Part shown: piece after piece, positions 1-6,377 of the stretch | How the letters are laid out: the number at the start of each line of letters is the position of its first letter | Position numbering within the stretch: the stretch's first letter is position 1 | DNA from: Gemmatimonadota bacterium | GTDB taxonomy: Bacteria; GCA-2686955 | Reading direction: 5' to 3' | Length of the DNA: 7,208 bases | Assembly: GCA_002686955.1 (NCBI GenBank) | Contig: NYZA01000209.1 | Location: 1-7,208 of the forward strand | Notes under the pieces: generated by a model | The model's input: the letters and a program-made list of their open reading frames with translations, nothing else | Told to the model about the DNA's origin: nothing | Database searches by the model: none | Program-made: the position numbers and the translations under genes

Positions 1-84
1 GCAACCAGCCTTCCCGCGGACTCGGCTCCTTGATCTCGAAACGAGCTCGAATACCGGGCTCGAAAGTCTATGCGCAACAGGCTC

Positions 85-2166
85 CTAGTCACCGACCGCC
101 ATCTGCACCGCCGCATCGCGGAAGAGCCAGTCCGGTGCGCTCCCGTCGAATTGGGCGGTTTCCGGGGGCACGACGCCGAACAGGCGGAGCATCACCGGCG
201 TCAGATCGATCAGGCTCATCGGGCGCTGATTCTCGCTGGGCGCGAAGCTCGACCCCGATGCGATGAAGATCCCGTTCTTCTGATGCCACCCCTGCATCTC
301 GTGATGAACAGTCTCGCCCTTGTCGGACAACACCCTTTGGAACTCCTCGGTGCCGGGCTCTTCCTTCCCTCTCATGCCGTGGTCGCTCATGATGATCACG
401 TTGTCGGCCTCGACGGAGTTCATGATGCGTCCCACGAGACTATCGAGCAGGCCGTAGGAATCGTGCAGCGCACTAGGATCGTCCCAGAACCAATGACCGA
501 CATTGTCGGATGTGTAGAGCACAATCGTCGCCAGATCGGTGGGGTGCTCGCGGACCAGCTTCTCCCAATAATGTACGCACTGCCGATCGGTTTCCCACTG
601 CTCTCGCAGAAACTCCGGAGTGCTCTGGGGTGCGATGCGGGGATGGGCCCGGTATCCCTGCAAAGTGCCGCGGACTTCGGGGGTCATGCGTTGTAGAGGT
701 GCGAAGCGGCCCGGCACGATGTAGCCCCGCATGGCACTCATCTGATAGGCCAGCGGCATATTGTGGAATCCGGTAGAGATGCCGGCTCGATTGAGATAAT
801 CCCACAGCTTCGGCACGCGAACATCAGCATAGCTCATGTCCTCGAAACGTCGCTGGTTTTCGTCGAATCCATGGCGATTCGGCTCGAGTCCCGTGAAGAA
901 GGAAGGCCAGGCACAGCCGCTCATTGGCGGCGATACGCTCGCCAGCTCACCGTGTACTCCTCCCTCGATCAGAGTCTTGAAATTCTCGAGGCGCGCGAGC
1001 TCCTCGAAGAGCAGGTTGGGGGTCATCCCGTCCAGTCCGATGACCAGGAGCCTTGTTCGCGGGTGGCTGCGCTCGGAGGCGCGGCTTCGATTCGTCGATG
1101 GCGAGGGGCTACAGAGAGCCTCGGGAGGTGGGGGCAAGGGGGTAGGTGGAGCGCCGCGCTCTTCGCCGGCAACCTCGCAAAGCTCATCAGAGGGAGGCGG
1201 GGGCACGGGAAGGGGCTGCGGCGGCTTCGCCGGCGCCGGCTCGTGCTTCGGCTCCTGTTCCTCCCCGGAGACAACAAAGCCCCCTTCCGTATCGAGTCGG
1301 TAGTCGAGCTCGAGACACATCTCCTCGAAGCGATCGGTGCGGGGACAGCCCGCAACAAGGCGGGCGTTCGGCATCGAACGCCATTTCCCGATCTGGGCCG
1401 AGTCGATGCCGGAGATCAAGCGCCGCAGTTCGGGAGACTCGAGAAGAGGAACATCGAGGAACTCGGAAACCCTCTCCAGGGTCCTTTCCGCAACCCCGAC
1501 AAGAGCTTCGAAGGGTACCTCGATCCTCCGCTCTGGATCGATCCCCTCCTTGGCCTGATTCCAAATCTCGTTCCAGCCGATCCACTGATCTCTACAATCC
1601 GCCATATTGAAACGCAAGCTCCCGGCAAATCCGCGCCGAGTGTTGCGATGGCGGAATAGAGATTCCATTACGTCGTATGGATGGCGATGGAGGAAGATGT
1701 AGCGTGCGGAAGGGAATACCGCCTCGATCTCATCTAGGGCGAAAATGTATTCGGGGTACTTGTCACCCCAGAGGAGGGGGCGGGGAAGATTGAGGGTGTG
1801 CGCATCGAAGCAGAGAGAGCGGATGAGTGCGTCGACATCTCCGGAGTCGGCCCACCGCTCCAATGAACCATCTCGCAGGTATCGGGAGAGCACCTGTTCC
1901 ACATTCGCGAAGATCGCCCGATGGGGTTCCGGCCCCTGCTCGCCTCCGACCCGCCTGAAGGCGTGAAGGAACTCCACCATGCGCAGATTCCGGAAAGCGG
2001 CTTTCGATCGACACTGACCGCGGAACCAGATCAACGCGAATCGAATCACACCGAGCTCCGAGCCGAAACCGGCATTCGGATGGGCGCCCAAGATACGCGC
2101 CATCAGGGTGGTTCCGGATCGCTGGCAGCCCAGCATGATCACGGGGGCTTCTGCGGTGCATTTCAT
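85..2166 (-). CDS. Sulfotransferase / type I phosphodiesterase (alkaline-phosphatase-like) fusion
   Basis: A 693-residue two-domain protein. Residues about 8-290 are a Sulfotransfer_3-type domain that should move a sulfo group from PAPS to a hydroxyl. The 5'-phosphosulfate loop is GCQRSGTTL (13-21), WGDKYPEYI (133-141) is the usual Lys-x-Pro element, and the 3'-phosphate site is FLHRHPYDVMESL with Arg161 and Ser169. Residues about 301-370 form a linker with about 20 prolines. Residues 371-693 are an alkaline-phosphatase-superfamily phosphodiesterase with an apparently complete site: Asp379 (GLDGMTP), nucleophile Ser416 (PPMSGCAWPSFFTG), Asp554 and His558 (SDNVGH), Asp595-His596 (SDHGM) and His628 (GWHQKNG). 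No signal peptide or membrane segment is seen, so it is probably cytoplasmic. It follows the degenerate paralogue by 26 bases, in what looks like one operon. Substrates are unknown; flagellin or flagellin glycan is suggested only by context. TAG ends it at 85, leaving 84 bases without a recognisable gene. Confidence 0.9.
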   Translation of the reverse strand: MKCTAEAPVIMLGCQRSGTTLMARILGAHPNAGFGSELGVIRFALIWFRGQCRSKAAFRNLRMVEFLHAFRRVGGEQGPEPHRAIFANVEQVLSRYLRDGSLERWADSGDVDALIRSLCFDAHTLNLPRPLLWGDKYPEYIFALDEIEAVFPSARYIFLHRHPYDVMESLFRHRNTRRGFAGSLRFNMADCRDQWIGWNEIWNQAKEGIDPERRIEVPFEALVGVAERTLERVSEFLDVPLLESPELRRLISGIDSAQIGKWRSMPNARLVAGCPRTDRFEEMCLELDYRLDTEGGFVVSGEEQEPKHEPAPAKPPQPLPVPPPPSDELCEVAGEERGAPPTPLPPPPEALCSPSPSTNRSRASERSHPRTRLLVIGLDGMTPNLLFEELARLENFKTLIEGGVHGELASVSPPMSGCAWPSFFTGLEPNRHGFDENQRRFEDMSYADVRVPKLWDYLNRAGISTGFHNMPLAYQMSAMRGYIVPGRFAPLQRMTPEVRGTLQGYRAHPRIAPQSTPEFLREQWETDRQCVHYWEKLVREHPTDLATIVLYTSDNVGHWFWDDPSALHDSYGLLDSLVGRIMNSVEADNVIIMSDHGMRGKEEPGTEEFQRVLSDKGETVHHEMQGWHQKNGIFIASGSSFAPSENQRPMSLIDLTPVMLRLFGVVPPETAQFDGSAPDWLFRDAAVQMAVGD

Positions 2167-2174
2167 CGCCGGCT

Positions 2175-2178
2175 CTCC
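2175..2178 (-). promoter_or_regulatory. Ribosome binding site of the sulfotransferase fusion gene
   Basis: GGAG on the minus strand, 8 bases before the ATG at 2166, within the 26-base gap after the preceding gene. It supports the start that places the sulfotransferase P-loop-like motif at residues 13-21. Confidence 0.65.
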
Positions 2179-2192
2179 GTCTTCGACATCGA

Positions 2193-2834
2193 CTACTCGA
2201 CGTAGCCGACCGCTCTCAAGTGTTCGATCACTTCGGCTTGCTCGTCGTCGTTCAGATAGGTGTCGCTACAGATCTCGTGCAGTGCGCGCCCTTCGGTCAT
2301 CGGGCCTGGTGGAGGCACGATCCGCAGCAGAGAGAGCACGGTCGGATGAAGGTCCACCAGTGTGGCGTCGACTCGTGCGCCGGAGTAGATGTCGGGACCG
2401 GCGGCAAGGAAGGCCGATGCTTCGCCTCCCCCTCCGTATCCGACTACGACCAGATTTGCCTCCGGGAGAGCTGCCGCGATCTCTCCCCACTCCGCGTCGT
2501 GGGGCTCTTCCCAGTCGACCACGATGAGCCTCGCATCGGTCGAGATCTGTGCGCTCAGCTCTTCAACGATGTCGCCCGCGGTGTGGACGCAAAGGCACGC
2601 CGCGTCGCCCCCCTCGGTCTCTTCGACGATCGAGAAAAGGTCCGGCGCGATCGCTCGCTCCCCCTCTCGGGTGACCCCTTTCAACAGAACCGCGCGAGCG
2701 GCCGCCTGCGAGAGATGGGGCTCTGGCGCGACCGTTCCTTGGGCCATGGCGTCCGTGGTGCCGGAAGCCGCCAATTGGGATACATGATTCGAGCTCAGTC
2801 CCGGAACCAAAACGAGGACGGTCGTCGTCGGCAT
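2193..2834 (-). CDS. Degenerate alkaline-phosphatase-superfamily protein (probable pseudoenzyme)
   Basis: A 213-residue protein that aligns by eye with the phosphodiesterase domain of the next gene but is about a third shorter. Collinear landmarks: TVLVLVPGLSS (5-15) against LLVIGLDGMTP; LSQAAARAVLLKG (41-53) against the nucleophile segment MSGCAWPSFFTG; LVVVGYGGGG (128-137) against VIIMSDHGMRG; VDLHPTVLSLLRIVPPP against IDLTPVMLRLFGVVPPE. The metal ligands are lost: the first Asp is Pro11, the Asp-His pair is Gly132-Tyr133, and the His of GWH is missing. Only the nucleophile-position Ser42 remains. A region of about 65 residues, where cap elements lie in active relatives, is absent. The end, HLRAVGYVE, is a tail typical of active family members. 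No signal peptide or membrane segment is apparent, so it is probably cytoplasmic. The ATG at 2834 is chosen for its AGGAG site. A binding, scaffolding or regulatory role beside the downstream fusion enzyme is inference. Confidence 0.75.
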   Translation of the reverse strand: MPTTTVLVLVPGLSSNHVSQLAASGTTDAMAQGTVAPEPHLSQAAARAVLLKGVTREGERAIAPDLFSIVEETEGGDAACLCVHTAGDIVEELSAQISTDARLIVVDWEEPHDAEWGEIAAALPEANLVVVGYGGGGEASAFLAAGPDIYSGARVDATLVDLHPTVLSLLRIVPPPGPMTEGRALHEICSDTYLNDDEQAEVIEHLRAVGYVE

Positions 2835-2841
2835 CGGATCT

Positions 2842-2846
2842 CTCCT
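2842..2846 (-). promoter_or_regulatory. Ribosome binding site deciding the start of the 213-aa gene
   Basis: AGGAG on the minus strand, 7 bases before the ATG at 2834. It favours this start over an in-frame ATG at 2885, whose extension MHPTPRPDPGRPARRDP looks non-coding and would cover the leader hairpin. Confidence 0.75.
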
Positions 2847-2853
2847 GGCGGGG

Positions 2854-2870
2854 CGGCCCGGATCGGGCCG
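2854..2870 (-). promoter_or_regulatory. Hairpin in leader, just upstream of a ribosome site
   Basis: A perfect 7-bp inverted repeat, CGGCCCG (2854-2860) and CGGGCCG (2864-2870), with a 3-base loop. On the transcribed strand it ends 7 bases before the AGGAG ribosome site of the 213-aa gene, so it would lie in the leader if transcription begins at the sigma-28-like promoter. It could stabilise the message or limit ribosome access. There is no U-run, so it is not a classical terminator. Confidence 0.4.
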
Positions 2871-2895
2871 AGGGGTTGGGTGCACCTGCTACGAA

Positions 2896-2922
2896 AGATC
2901 GGACCGGGGTCCCAAGACTTTA
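2896..2922 (-). promoter_or_regulatory. Sigma-28 (FliA)-type flagellar promoter
   Basis: On the minus strand, TAAAGTCT (2915-2922) is followed by exactly 11 bases and then TCCGATCT (2896-2903). The enteric FliA consensus is TAAAGTTT-N11-GCCGATAA. The match is 7 of 8 in the -35 element and 5 of 8 in the -10 element, including the CCGAT core, with ideal spacing. It lies between the chaperone gene and the 213-aa gene, about 62 bases before the latter's ATG, and points at it. The spacer contains the palindrome GGACCCCGGTCC. Transcription would start near 2889. Seen by eye, without a scored matrix. Confidence 0.6.
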
Positions 2923-2943
2923 GGGGCGGGTCCGCCGTCGACT

Positions 2944-3354
2944 TCAACCCTTGCGATCGATCACCGCGAAGCCGTCGCTCGTTCGCCCCGGGCGGTAGCT
3001 TTGGAGGATTCGGCGCCCCTTCTGAACCTTGGCCTCCTCGTTCCTGAGCTCGCGGCGCACATTCTCGAAACTGGAGAGGATCAGCCGATCCTGCTCCTGA
3101 ATCTCGTGGACGAGAACGACGCTGGCGGCGATCTCGCCACTCTCGTGGGTCAGGTCCTCGCTAGATGCGCTCGCCATCCAACCACTCGCCTCGGCCAGAA
3201 GCTCTTCGAGGATCGTGATCAGGCGACCACGATCGTCGATGAGAGATTGAAGTGTTCCGGTGTCGGTTCCGTCTTCGGCGGCCGCGTTCAGCTCCACAGT
3301 CACTCCCTTGAGCTGATCGTAGCCTTCACGCAAGAGTGAGAAAGGGGGTTTCAT
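2944..3354 (-). CDS. FliT/FlgN-like flagellar chaperone
   Basis: A 136-residue, mostly helical, charged protein without signal peptide or membrane segment. Its position immediately after fliD (2 bases between the fliD TAG and this ATG) is where fliT sits in many operons. The helical pattern fits small type III export chaperones of the FliT/FlgN group: a middle helix SLIDDRGRLITILEELLAE (residues 37-55), a long helix around 84-116, and the KVQKGRRILQSYRP segment (109-122), which resembles the Lys-Gly...Ala/Ser-Tyr ending seen in FlgN-like proteins. It would then keep FliD, or less likely the hook-associated proteins FlgK/FlgL, soluble before export. No strong ribosome site is seen, consistent with coupling to fliD. 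Sequence conservation in this group is poor, so the call rests largely on context and helical pattern. It could instead be an unrelated small flagellar protein. Confidence 0.6.
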   Translation of the reverse strand: MKPPFSLLREGYDQLKGVTVELNAAAEDGTDTGTLQSLIDDRGRLITILEELLAEASGWMASASSEDLTHESGEIAASVVLVHEIQEQDRLILSSFENVRRELRNEEAKVQKGRRILQSYRPGRTSDGFAVIDRKG

Positions 3355-3356
3355 GG

Positions 3357-5999
3357 CTAGCCGGTGTTCTTGGTGATCGCCGCGTTCAGGTTCTGCAGGC
3401 CCGCGAGCTGAGCGGTGAGAAACTCACCTTGGGTCTGAAAGCCGCTGATGGCCGTCTCCATGGCGACGAATTGTGCGATGAGTGACTCTTCGCGATCGAC
3501 CAGGCGTTCTTCCATCGACTCGATCTGATCTGCGAGCACATCGATCTGTGACTGAAGCGACGAGATCCGCCCTCCCACCAGACCGGTGGAGGAGGTGTAC
3601 CCCTCGATCAGCTCGTTCAAACGGAATCCCATGCCACGAGTAAACGACACATGCCCCTGGTTGGTGCCCTGAGTCGCAAGCTCGTCTTCCGTGAGAAGCA
3701 CCTCGACCGCGAGTCCTTTTGAGGCTCCGTTCTCGGATGTGAGCAGCCGGCCCGTGCCGATCGCCAGTTGACCATTGATGCGCCCTTGCACGTTCCGGCC
3801 GCTCGAAACGCCGGTCGATCCAAGGCCGAGGCGATCGTTGGCGGTCGAGGGAGGAGATTCGAGCTGAACGGTCGCGTCGGAACCCCAGGCAAGAGAGCGG
3901 ATGACCAGTCGGCCCTCATCGGGGTTCAGGCTGTCTTCTTCCCATACGACCTCGGCATCTTCCGCGCCGAAGCTGGTTTCAGCGTATAGAGAACGCTCCA
4001 CCATTTCGGCGAGGTCTTCGCCGCTGTTGTAGGTGCCTTCCTCGAGATTGAAGATACCGGTATCCTTGCCATCGATCGTCATTCGCAACTTCAGGTGGGC
4101 AACGTCGATCGTGACCGGATTGGCGACGGAGACTTCGATCTGATCGCCCGCCTGCTCACCGTGTGTCGCCGCCTGCGTCACTTCGATTCTGTAGCCCGAC
4201 GCTTCCGATACCGTATCGGTCGTGGAGCTGATGAAGCGGATGTCATCGTCGGTCGAGTCGCCGAGCTCCGAGAAAAGAGCGACGACTTCGTCAAAGTCCT
4301 CATCCAGCTTGCTTCGAAAAATCGACGTATCGAAACTGAGCGTTCCGTCGTTGCCTGAGCGGATGCCGACCTGAGCGAGTGTGCGAATGTCTCCCGCGAT
4401 CTCCGGCTGCACGCCGGTCACCATCGACCGCACTTGACTCTGAAGCGCGATCAGACTCGAGTCACCCAGGAGAACGCCCGCCTGATCGAGCTCCTGATCG
4501 TATTTGAATTGATCGTTGATGAGCTGAATCAGGTCGTTGTATCGATCGATGAAGGACTGAATATCGTCTTCGATTCCGGTGTTGTCGCGATCGATCTCGA
4601 GCGAGATCGTTGTGTCTTCATCGGCCGTGTGCAGATCGACGGTGACCCCTTCGATCAAAGTCGTGATCTGATTGGTGGCGGAGTACACCTCGATCGGGCT
4701 TCCGCCGGAGCCAAACTGAACGATCGCATCTTGCGCATCCTGAATCGTGTTGACTCCGGAGCCTGGAGTCACATCGAGAGTGAACTGATCCCCCTCTTCG
4801 ACCGAGGCTGCATCGAAGGCGACCTGGAGCCCGTCGCCCAGATCGATCGGATCGCCGGCGGTGTAGCTTGCATTCAGATTGAACTGACCGGAGTTTCCGT
4901 AGAGGTCGGTCCAGTCGACGAGTACGTTCTGAGAATCCGAGCCGACGAGCCCGTGGCCGGTCTCGAGATCGACGGTGAACGACTCGCCCTGCACGATCGA
5001 GCCGGTGGTTGGAAGTGTGAGCGTGACGCCCTCGGTGCCGACGGAGATCGGACTGCCATCGTAGGTCGGTCCGATCGTGACGGTTTCGGCGGTTTCGCCG
5101 TCGGAGAGAGTAAGCTCGATCGTATCGGTACCGAGTGTGCCACCTTGCGCCACGTAGAAATCGTAGGTCTTGTCTTTCGATCCGGTGTAGGTACCACCCA
5201 TCGTCGGCGTTGCGCCGGTCCAATCATCGAGATCGGGGCTTCCTATCACTGAATCGGCGAGAGTACCCACGGTGAATGTGAAGCTGTTTGCCCTGGTGCC
5301 GTAGTAGGCACCCGGAGTGCTGATCGTCGACGTGGAGTTGCCCGTCCAGGCCGATGCAACACTCGATCCCGGTGCTGTGAAGCTCAGCGATTCTTGTCCG
5401 CCCGTAAGACTGGATGTGACGGAAATCGTATTGTCCGCGCCGGTCTCGGACGAAGTGAGGATGAGTTGTTTGTTGTACGATGTCTCACCGGTGTCGATGA
5501 TCGATGCACTGACATCGATGCCGGCCGCGTTGATGGCGTCGCGAATCCCCTCGAGTGTGTCCTGGCCCGATTCGATCGTGACCGATTCCGTCGACTCCCC
5601 GACCGAAATCTGGATTGTGCCGGAGCCGAACGATGTGGTGTCGGAATCGTCGTAGCCAACCGAAGCGATCTGGTGATTCTGCGCGAGCTGGTTGACCGTC
5701 AAATTGTAGGTGCCGAATGCGGCGTTGCTCTCGGCCGTCGCCGTCAGAATCGTGTCGTCGGACGACAATGCGATGATCGCCGACTCGAAGGTAGTGGACC
5801 TCTGGATGATCGAGGCTTGCGATTGCACGCCGAGAATCATCGCCTCAATGCTCTTCCAAGCTGTGAGTTGGTTGGTCTTGGTGATCTGGCGGCTCTGAAG
5901 GACCGCGATCGGCCGCCGCTCGACATCCATGATCGCGGTGATGATCGCGGCGGTGTCGAGTCCCGACGCCAGACCGGAAACCGAGGTGGTGGGAGACAT
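3357..5999 (-). CDS. fliD: FliD, flagellar filament cap protein (oversized)
   Basis: FliD forms the cap at the filament tip and folds flagellin subunits as they emerge. The protein is 880 residues, about twice the 450-500 typical of enteric FliD. The N-terminal domain (about 1-110) has the usual start MSPTTSVSGLASGLD and the GTYNLTVNQLAQNHQIAS segment. The C-terminal family core begins near 419 with IQDAQDAIVQFG, then NQITTLIEGVTVDL (443-456), DDIQSFIDRYNDLIQLIND (478-496) and LLGDSSLIALQSQVRS (510-525). It resumes at about 785-875 with the terminal coiled coil. Two extra regions explain the size: beta-rich repeats at about 226-412, and an insert at about 590-780 that includes SGYRIEVTQAATHGEQAG, resembling a second copy of the N-terminal segment. 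No clear ribosome site precedes the ATG, which lies 4 bases after the flgM stop, so translational coupling is likely. Confidence 0.97.
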   Translation of the reverse strand: MSPTTSVSGLASGLDTAAIITAIMDVERRPIAVLQSRQITKTNQLTAWKSIEAMILGVQSQASIIQRSTTFESAIIALSSDDTILTATAESNAAFGTYNLTVNQLAQNHQIASVGYDDSDTTSFGSGTIQISVGESTESVTIESGQDTLEGIRDAINAAGIDVSASIIDTGETSYNKQLILTSSETGADNTISVTSSLTGGQESLSFTAPGSSVASAWTGNSTSTISTPGAYYGTRANSFTFTVGTLADSVIGSPDLDDWTGATPTMGGTYTGSKDKTYDFYVAQGGTLGTDTIELTLSDGETAETVTIGPTYDGSPISVGTEGVTLTLPTTGSIVQGESFTVDLETGHGLVGSDSQNVLVDWTDLYGNSGQFNLNASYTAGDPIDLGDGLQVAFDAASVEEGDQFTLDVTPGSGVNTIQDAQDAIVQFGSGGSPIEVYSATNQITTLIEGVTVDLHTADEDTTISLEIDRDNTGIEDDIQSFIDRYNDLIQLINDQFKYDQELDQAGVLLGDSSLIALQSQVRSMVTGVQPEIAGDIRTLAQVGIRSGNDGTLSFDTSIFRSKLDEDFDEVVALFSELGDSTDDDIRFISSTTDTVSEASGYRIEVTQAATHGEQAGDQIEVSVANPVTIDVAHLKLRMTIDGKDTGIFNLEEGTYNSGEDLAEMVERSLYAETSFGAEDAEVVWEEDSLNPDEGRLVIRSLAWGSDATVQLESPPSTANDRLGLGSTGVSSGRNVQGRINGQLAIGTGRLLTSENGASKGLAVEVLLTEDELATQGTNQGHVSFTRGMGFRLNELIEGYTSSTGLVGGRISSLQSQIDVLADQIESMEERLVDREESLIAQFVAMETAISGFQTQGEFLTAQLAGLQNLNAAITKNTG

Positions 6000-6003
6000 C
6001 GGA

Positions 6004-6327
6004 CTAGCTCGGCTGTTGGGGGCCGAAGATCGAGAGCAGCAGGTCCGAGATCTCTCGGCTGATTGCTGGAGAGTCGTAGTGGCCCGACTCGATGCGCTGC
6101 TCTATCTCGCGGATCCTCTCGCCTCGGGGAAAGGAGAGGTCGGGCATGCGAGCCTGGAAGGTGCGTGCGGTTTCGAGGTCGTCCAGTTTCTTGCGGGCCT
6201 CGGATGAGATCTTGACCGAGTCGGCTCTGCTGGGCCCAGCGCGGTCCCGATCCTTTCGTTCGCCCTCGGCGGCCTTGAGCGATGCCTGGTACGCGGCATG
6301 TGGTGTGCTGCCTGGACCGATCTTCAT
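6004..6327 (-). CDS. flgM: FlgM-like anti-sigma-28 factor
   Basis: A 107-residue protein resembling FlgM, the exported inhibitor of the flagellar sigma factor FliA (sigma-28). FlgM holds FliA inactive until the hook is complete and is then secreted, which releases late gene expression. The family pattern is present: a short polar, disordered N-terminus, then the SVKISSEARKKLDDLE segment (residues 37-52), then the sigma-binding helices with GERIREIEQRIESGHYDSPA (69-88) and a final EISDLLLSI helix. The ATG at 6327 is chosen because GGAG lies 7 bases upstream (6335-6338) and the protein then starts with MKIGPGS, as FlgM proteins often do. The frame stays open to 6855, but that part is out-of-frame fliS. 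The stop is 4 bases before the fliD start, suggesting coupling. The family call rests on motif recognition of a divergent small protein. Confidence 0.85.
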   Translation of the reverse strand: MKIGPGSTPHAAYQASLKAAEGERKDRDRAGPSRADSVKISSEARKKLDDLETARTFQARMPDLSFPRGERIREIEQRIESGHYDSPAISREISDLLLSIFGPQQPS

Positions 6328-6334
6328 GGTGAGT

Positions 6335-6338
6335 CTCC
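6335..6338 (-). promoter_or_regulatory. Ribosome binding site deciding the flgM start
   Basis: GGAG on the minus strand, 7 bases before the ATG at 6327. It supports this short start over the in-frame upstream ATGs and over the long open frame that overlaps fliS. Confidence 0.7.
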
Positions 6339-6377
6339 GGTGGCGGGCCGTTGATAAGGAGTGCCCGAGCTCCATAT

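Noticed and set aside
35-62. Short inverted repeat (CGAGC at 42-46, GCTCG at 58-62) after the last gene as a terminator
   Set aside because: It has only a 5-bp stem with an 11-base loop and three T residues, too weak to call.
901-925. Cys418 of the fusion protein as a sulfatase-type catalytic cysteine
   Set aside because: Sulfatases need a Cys/Ser-x-Pro-x-Arg signature. Here Cys418 sits two residues after the aligned nucleophile Ser416 and no such signature follows.
70-1659. Long plus-strand open frames (70-696 and 763-1659) opposite the sulfotransferase fusion gene
   Set aside because: They are antisense to a gene with clear family motifs, are rich in Arg, Gly and His, show no domain signature, and are expected in GC-rich DNA.
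2835-2885. An upstream ATG at 2885 for the 213-aa gene
   Set aside because: The extra 17 residues are Pro/Arg-rich, cover the leader hairpin and ribosome site, and do not match the start of the alkaline-phosphatase fold. The ATG at 2834 has AGGAG at proper spacing.
2901-2912. Palindrome GGACCCCGGTCC after the chaperone gene as an intrinsic terminator
   Set aside because: The stem is only 4-5 bp with almost no loop and is not followed by a real U-run. It lies in the spacer of the sigma-28-like promoter.
4434-5252. A 272-aa plus-strand open frame opposite fliD
   Set aside because: It is the antisense reading of the Asp/Ile/Thr/Ser-rich FliD codons and resembles no recognisable family.
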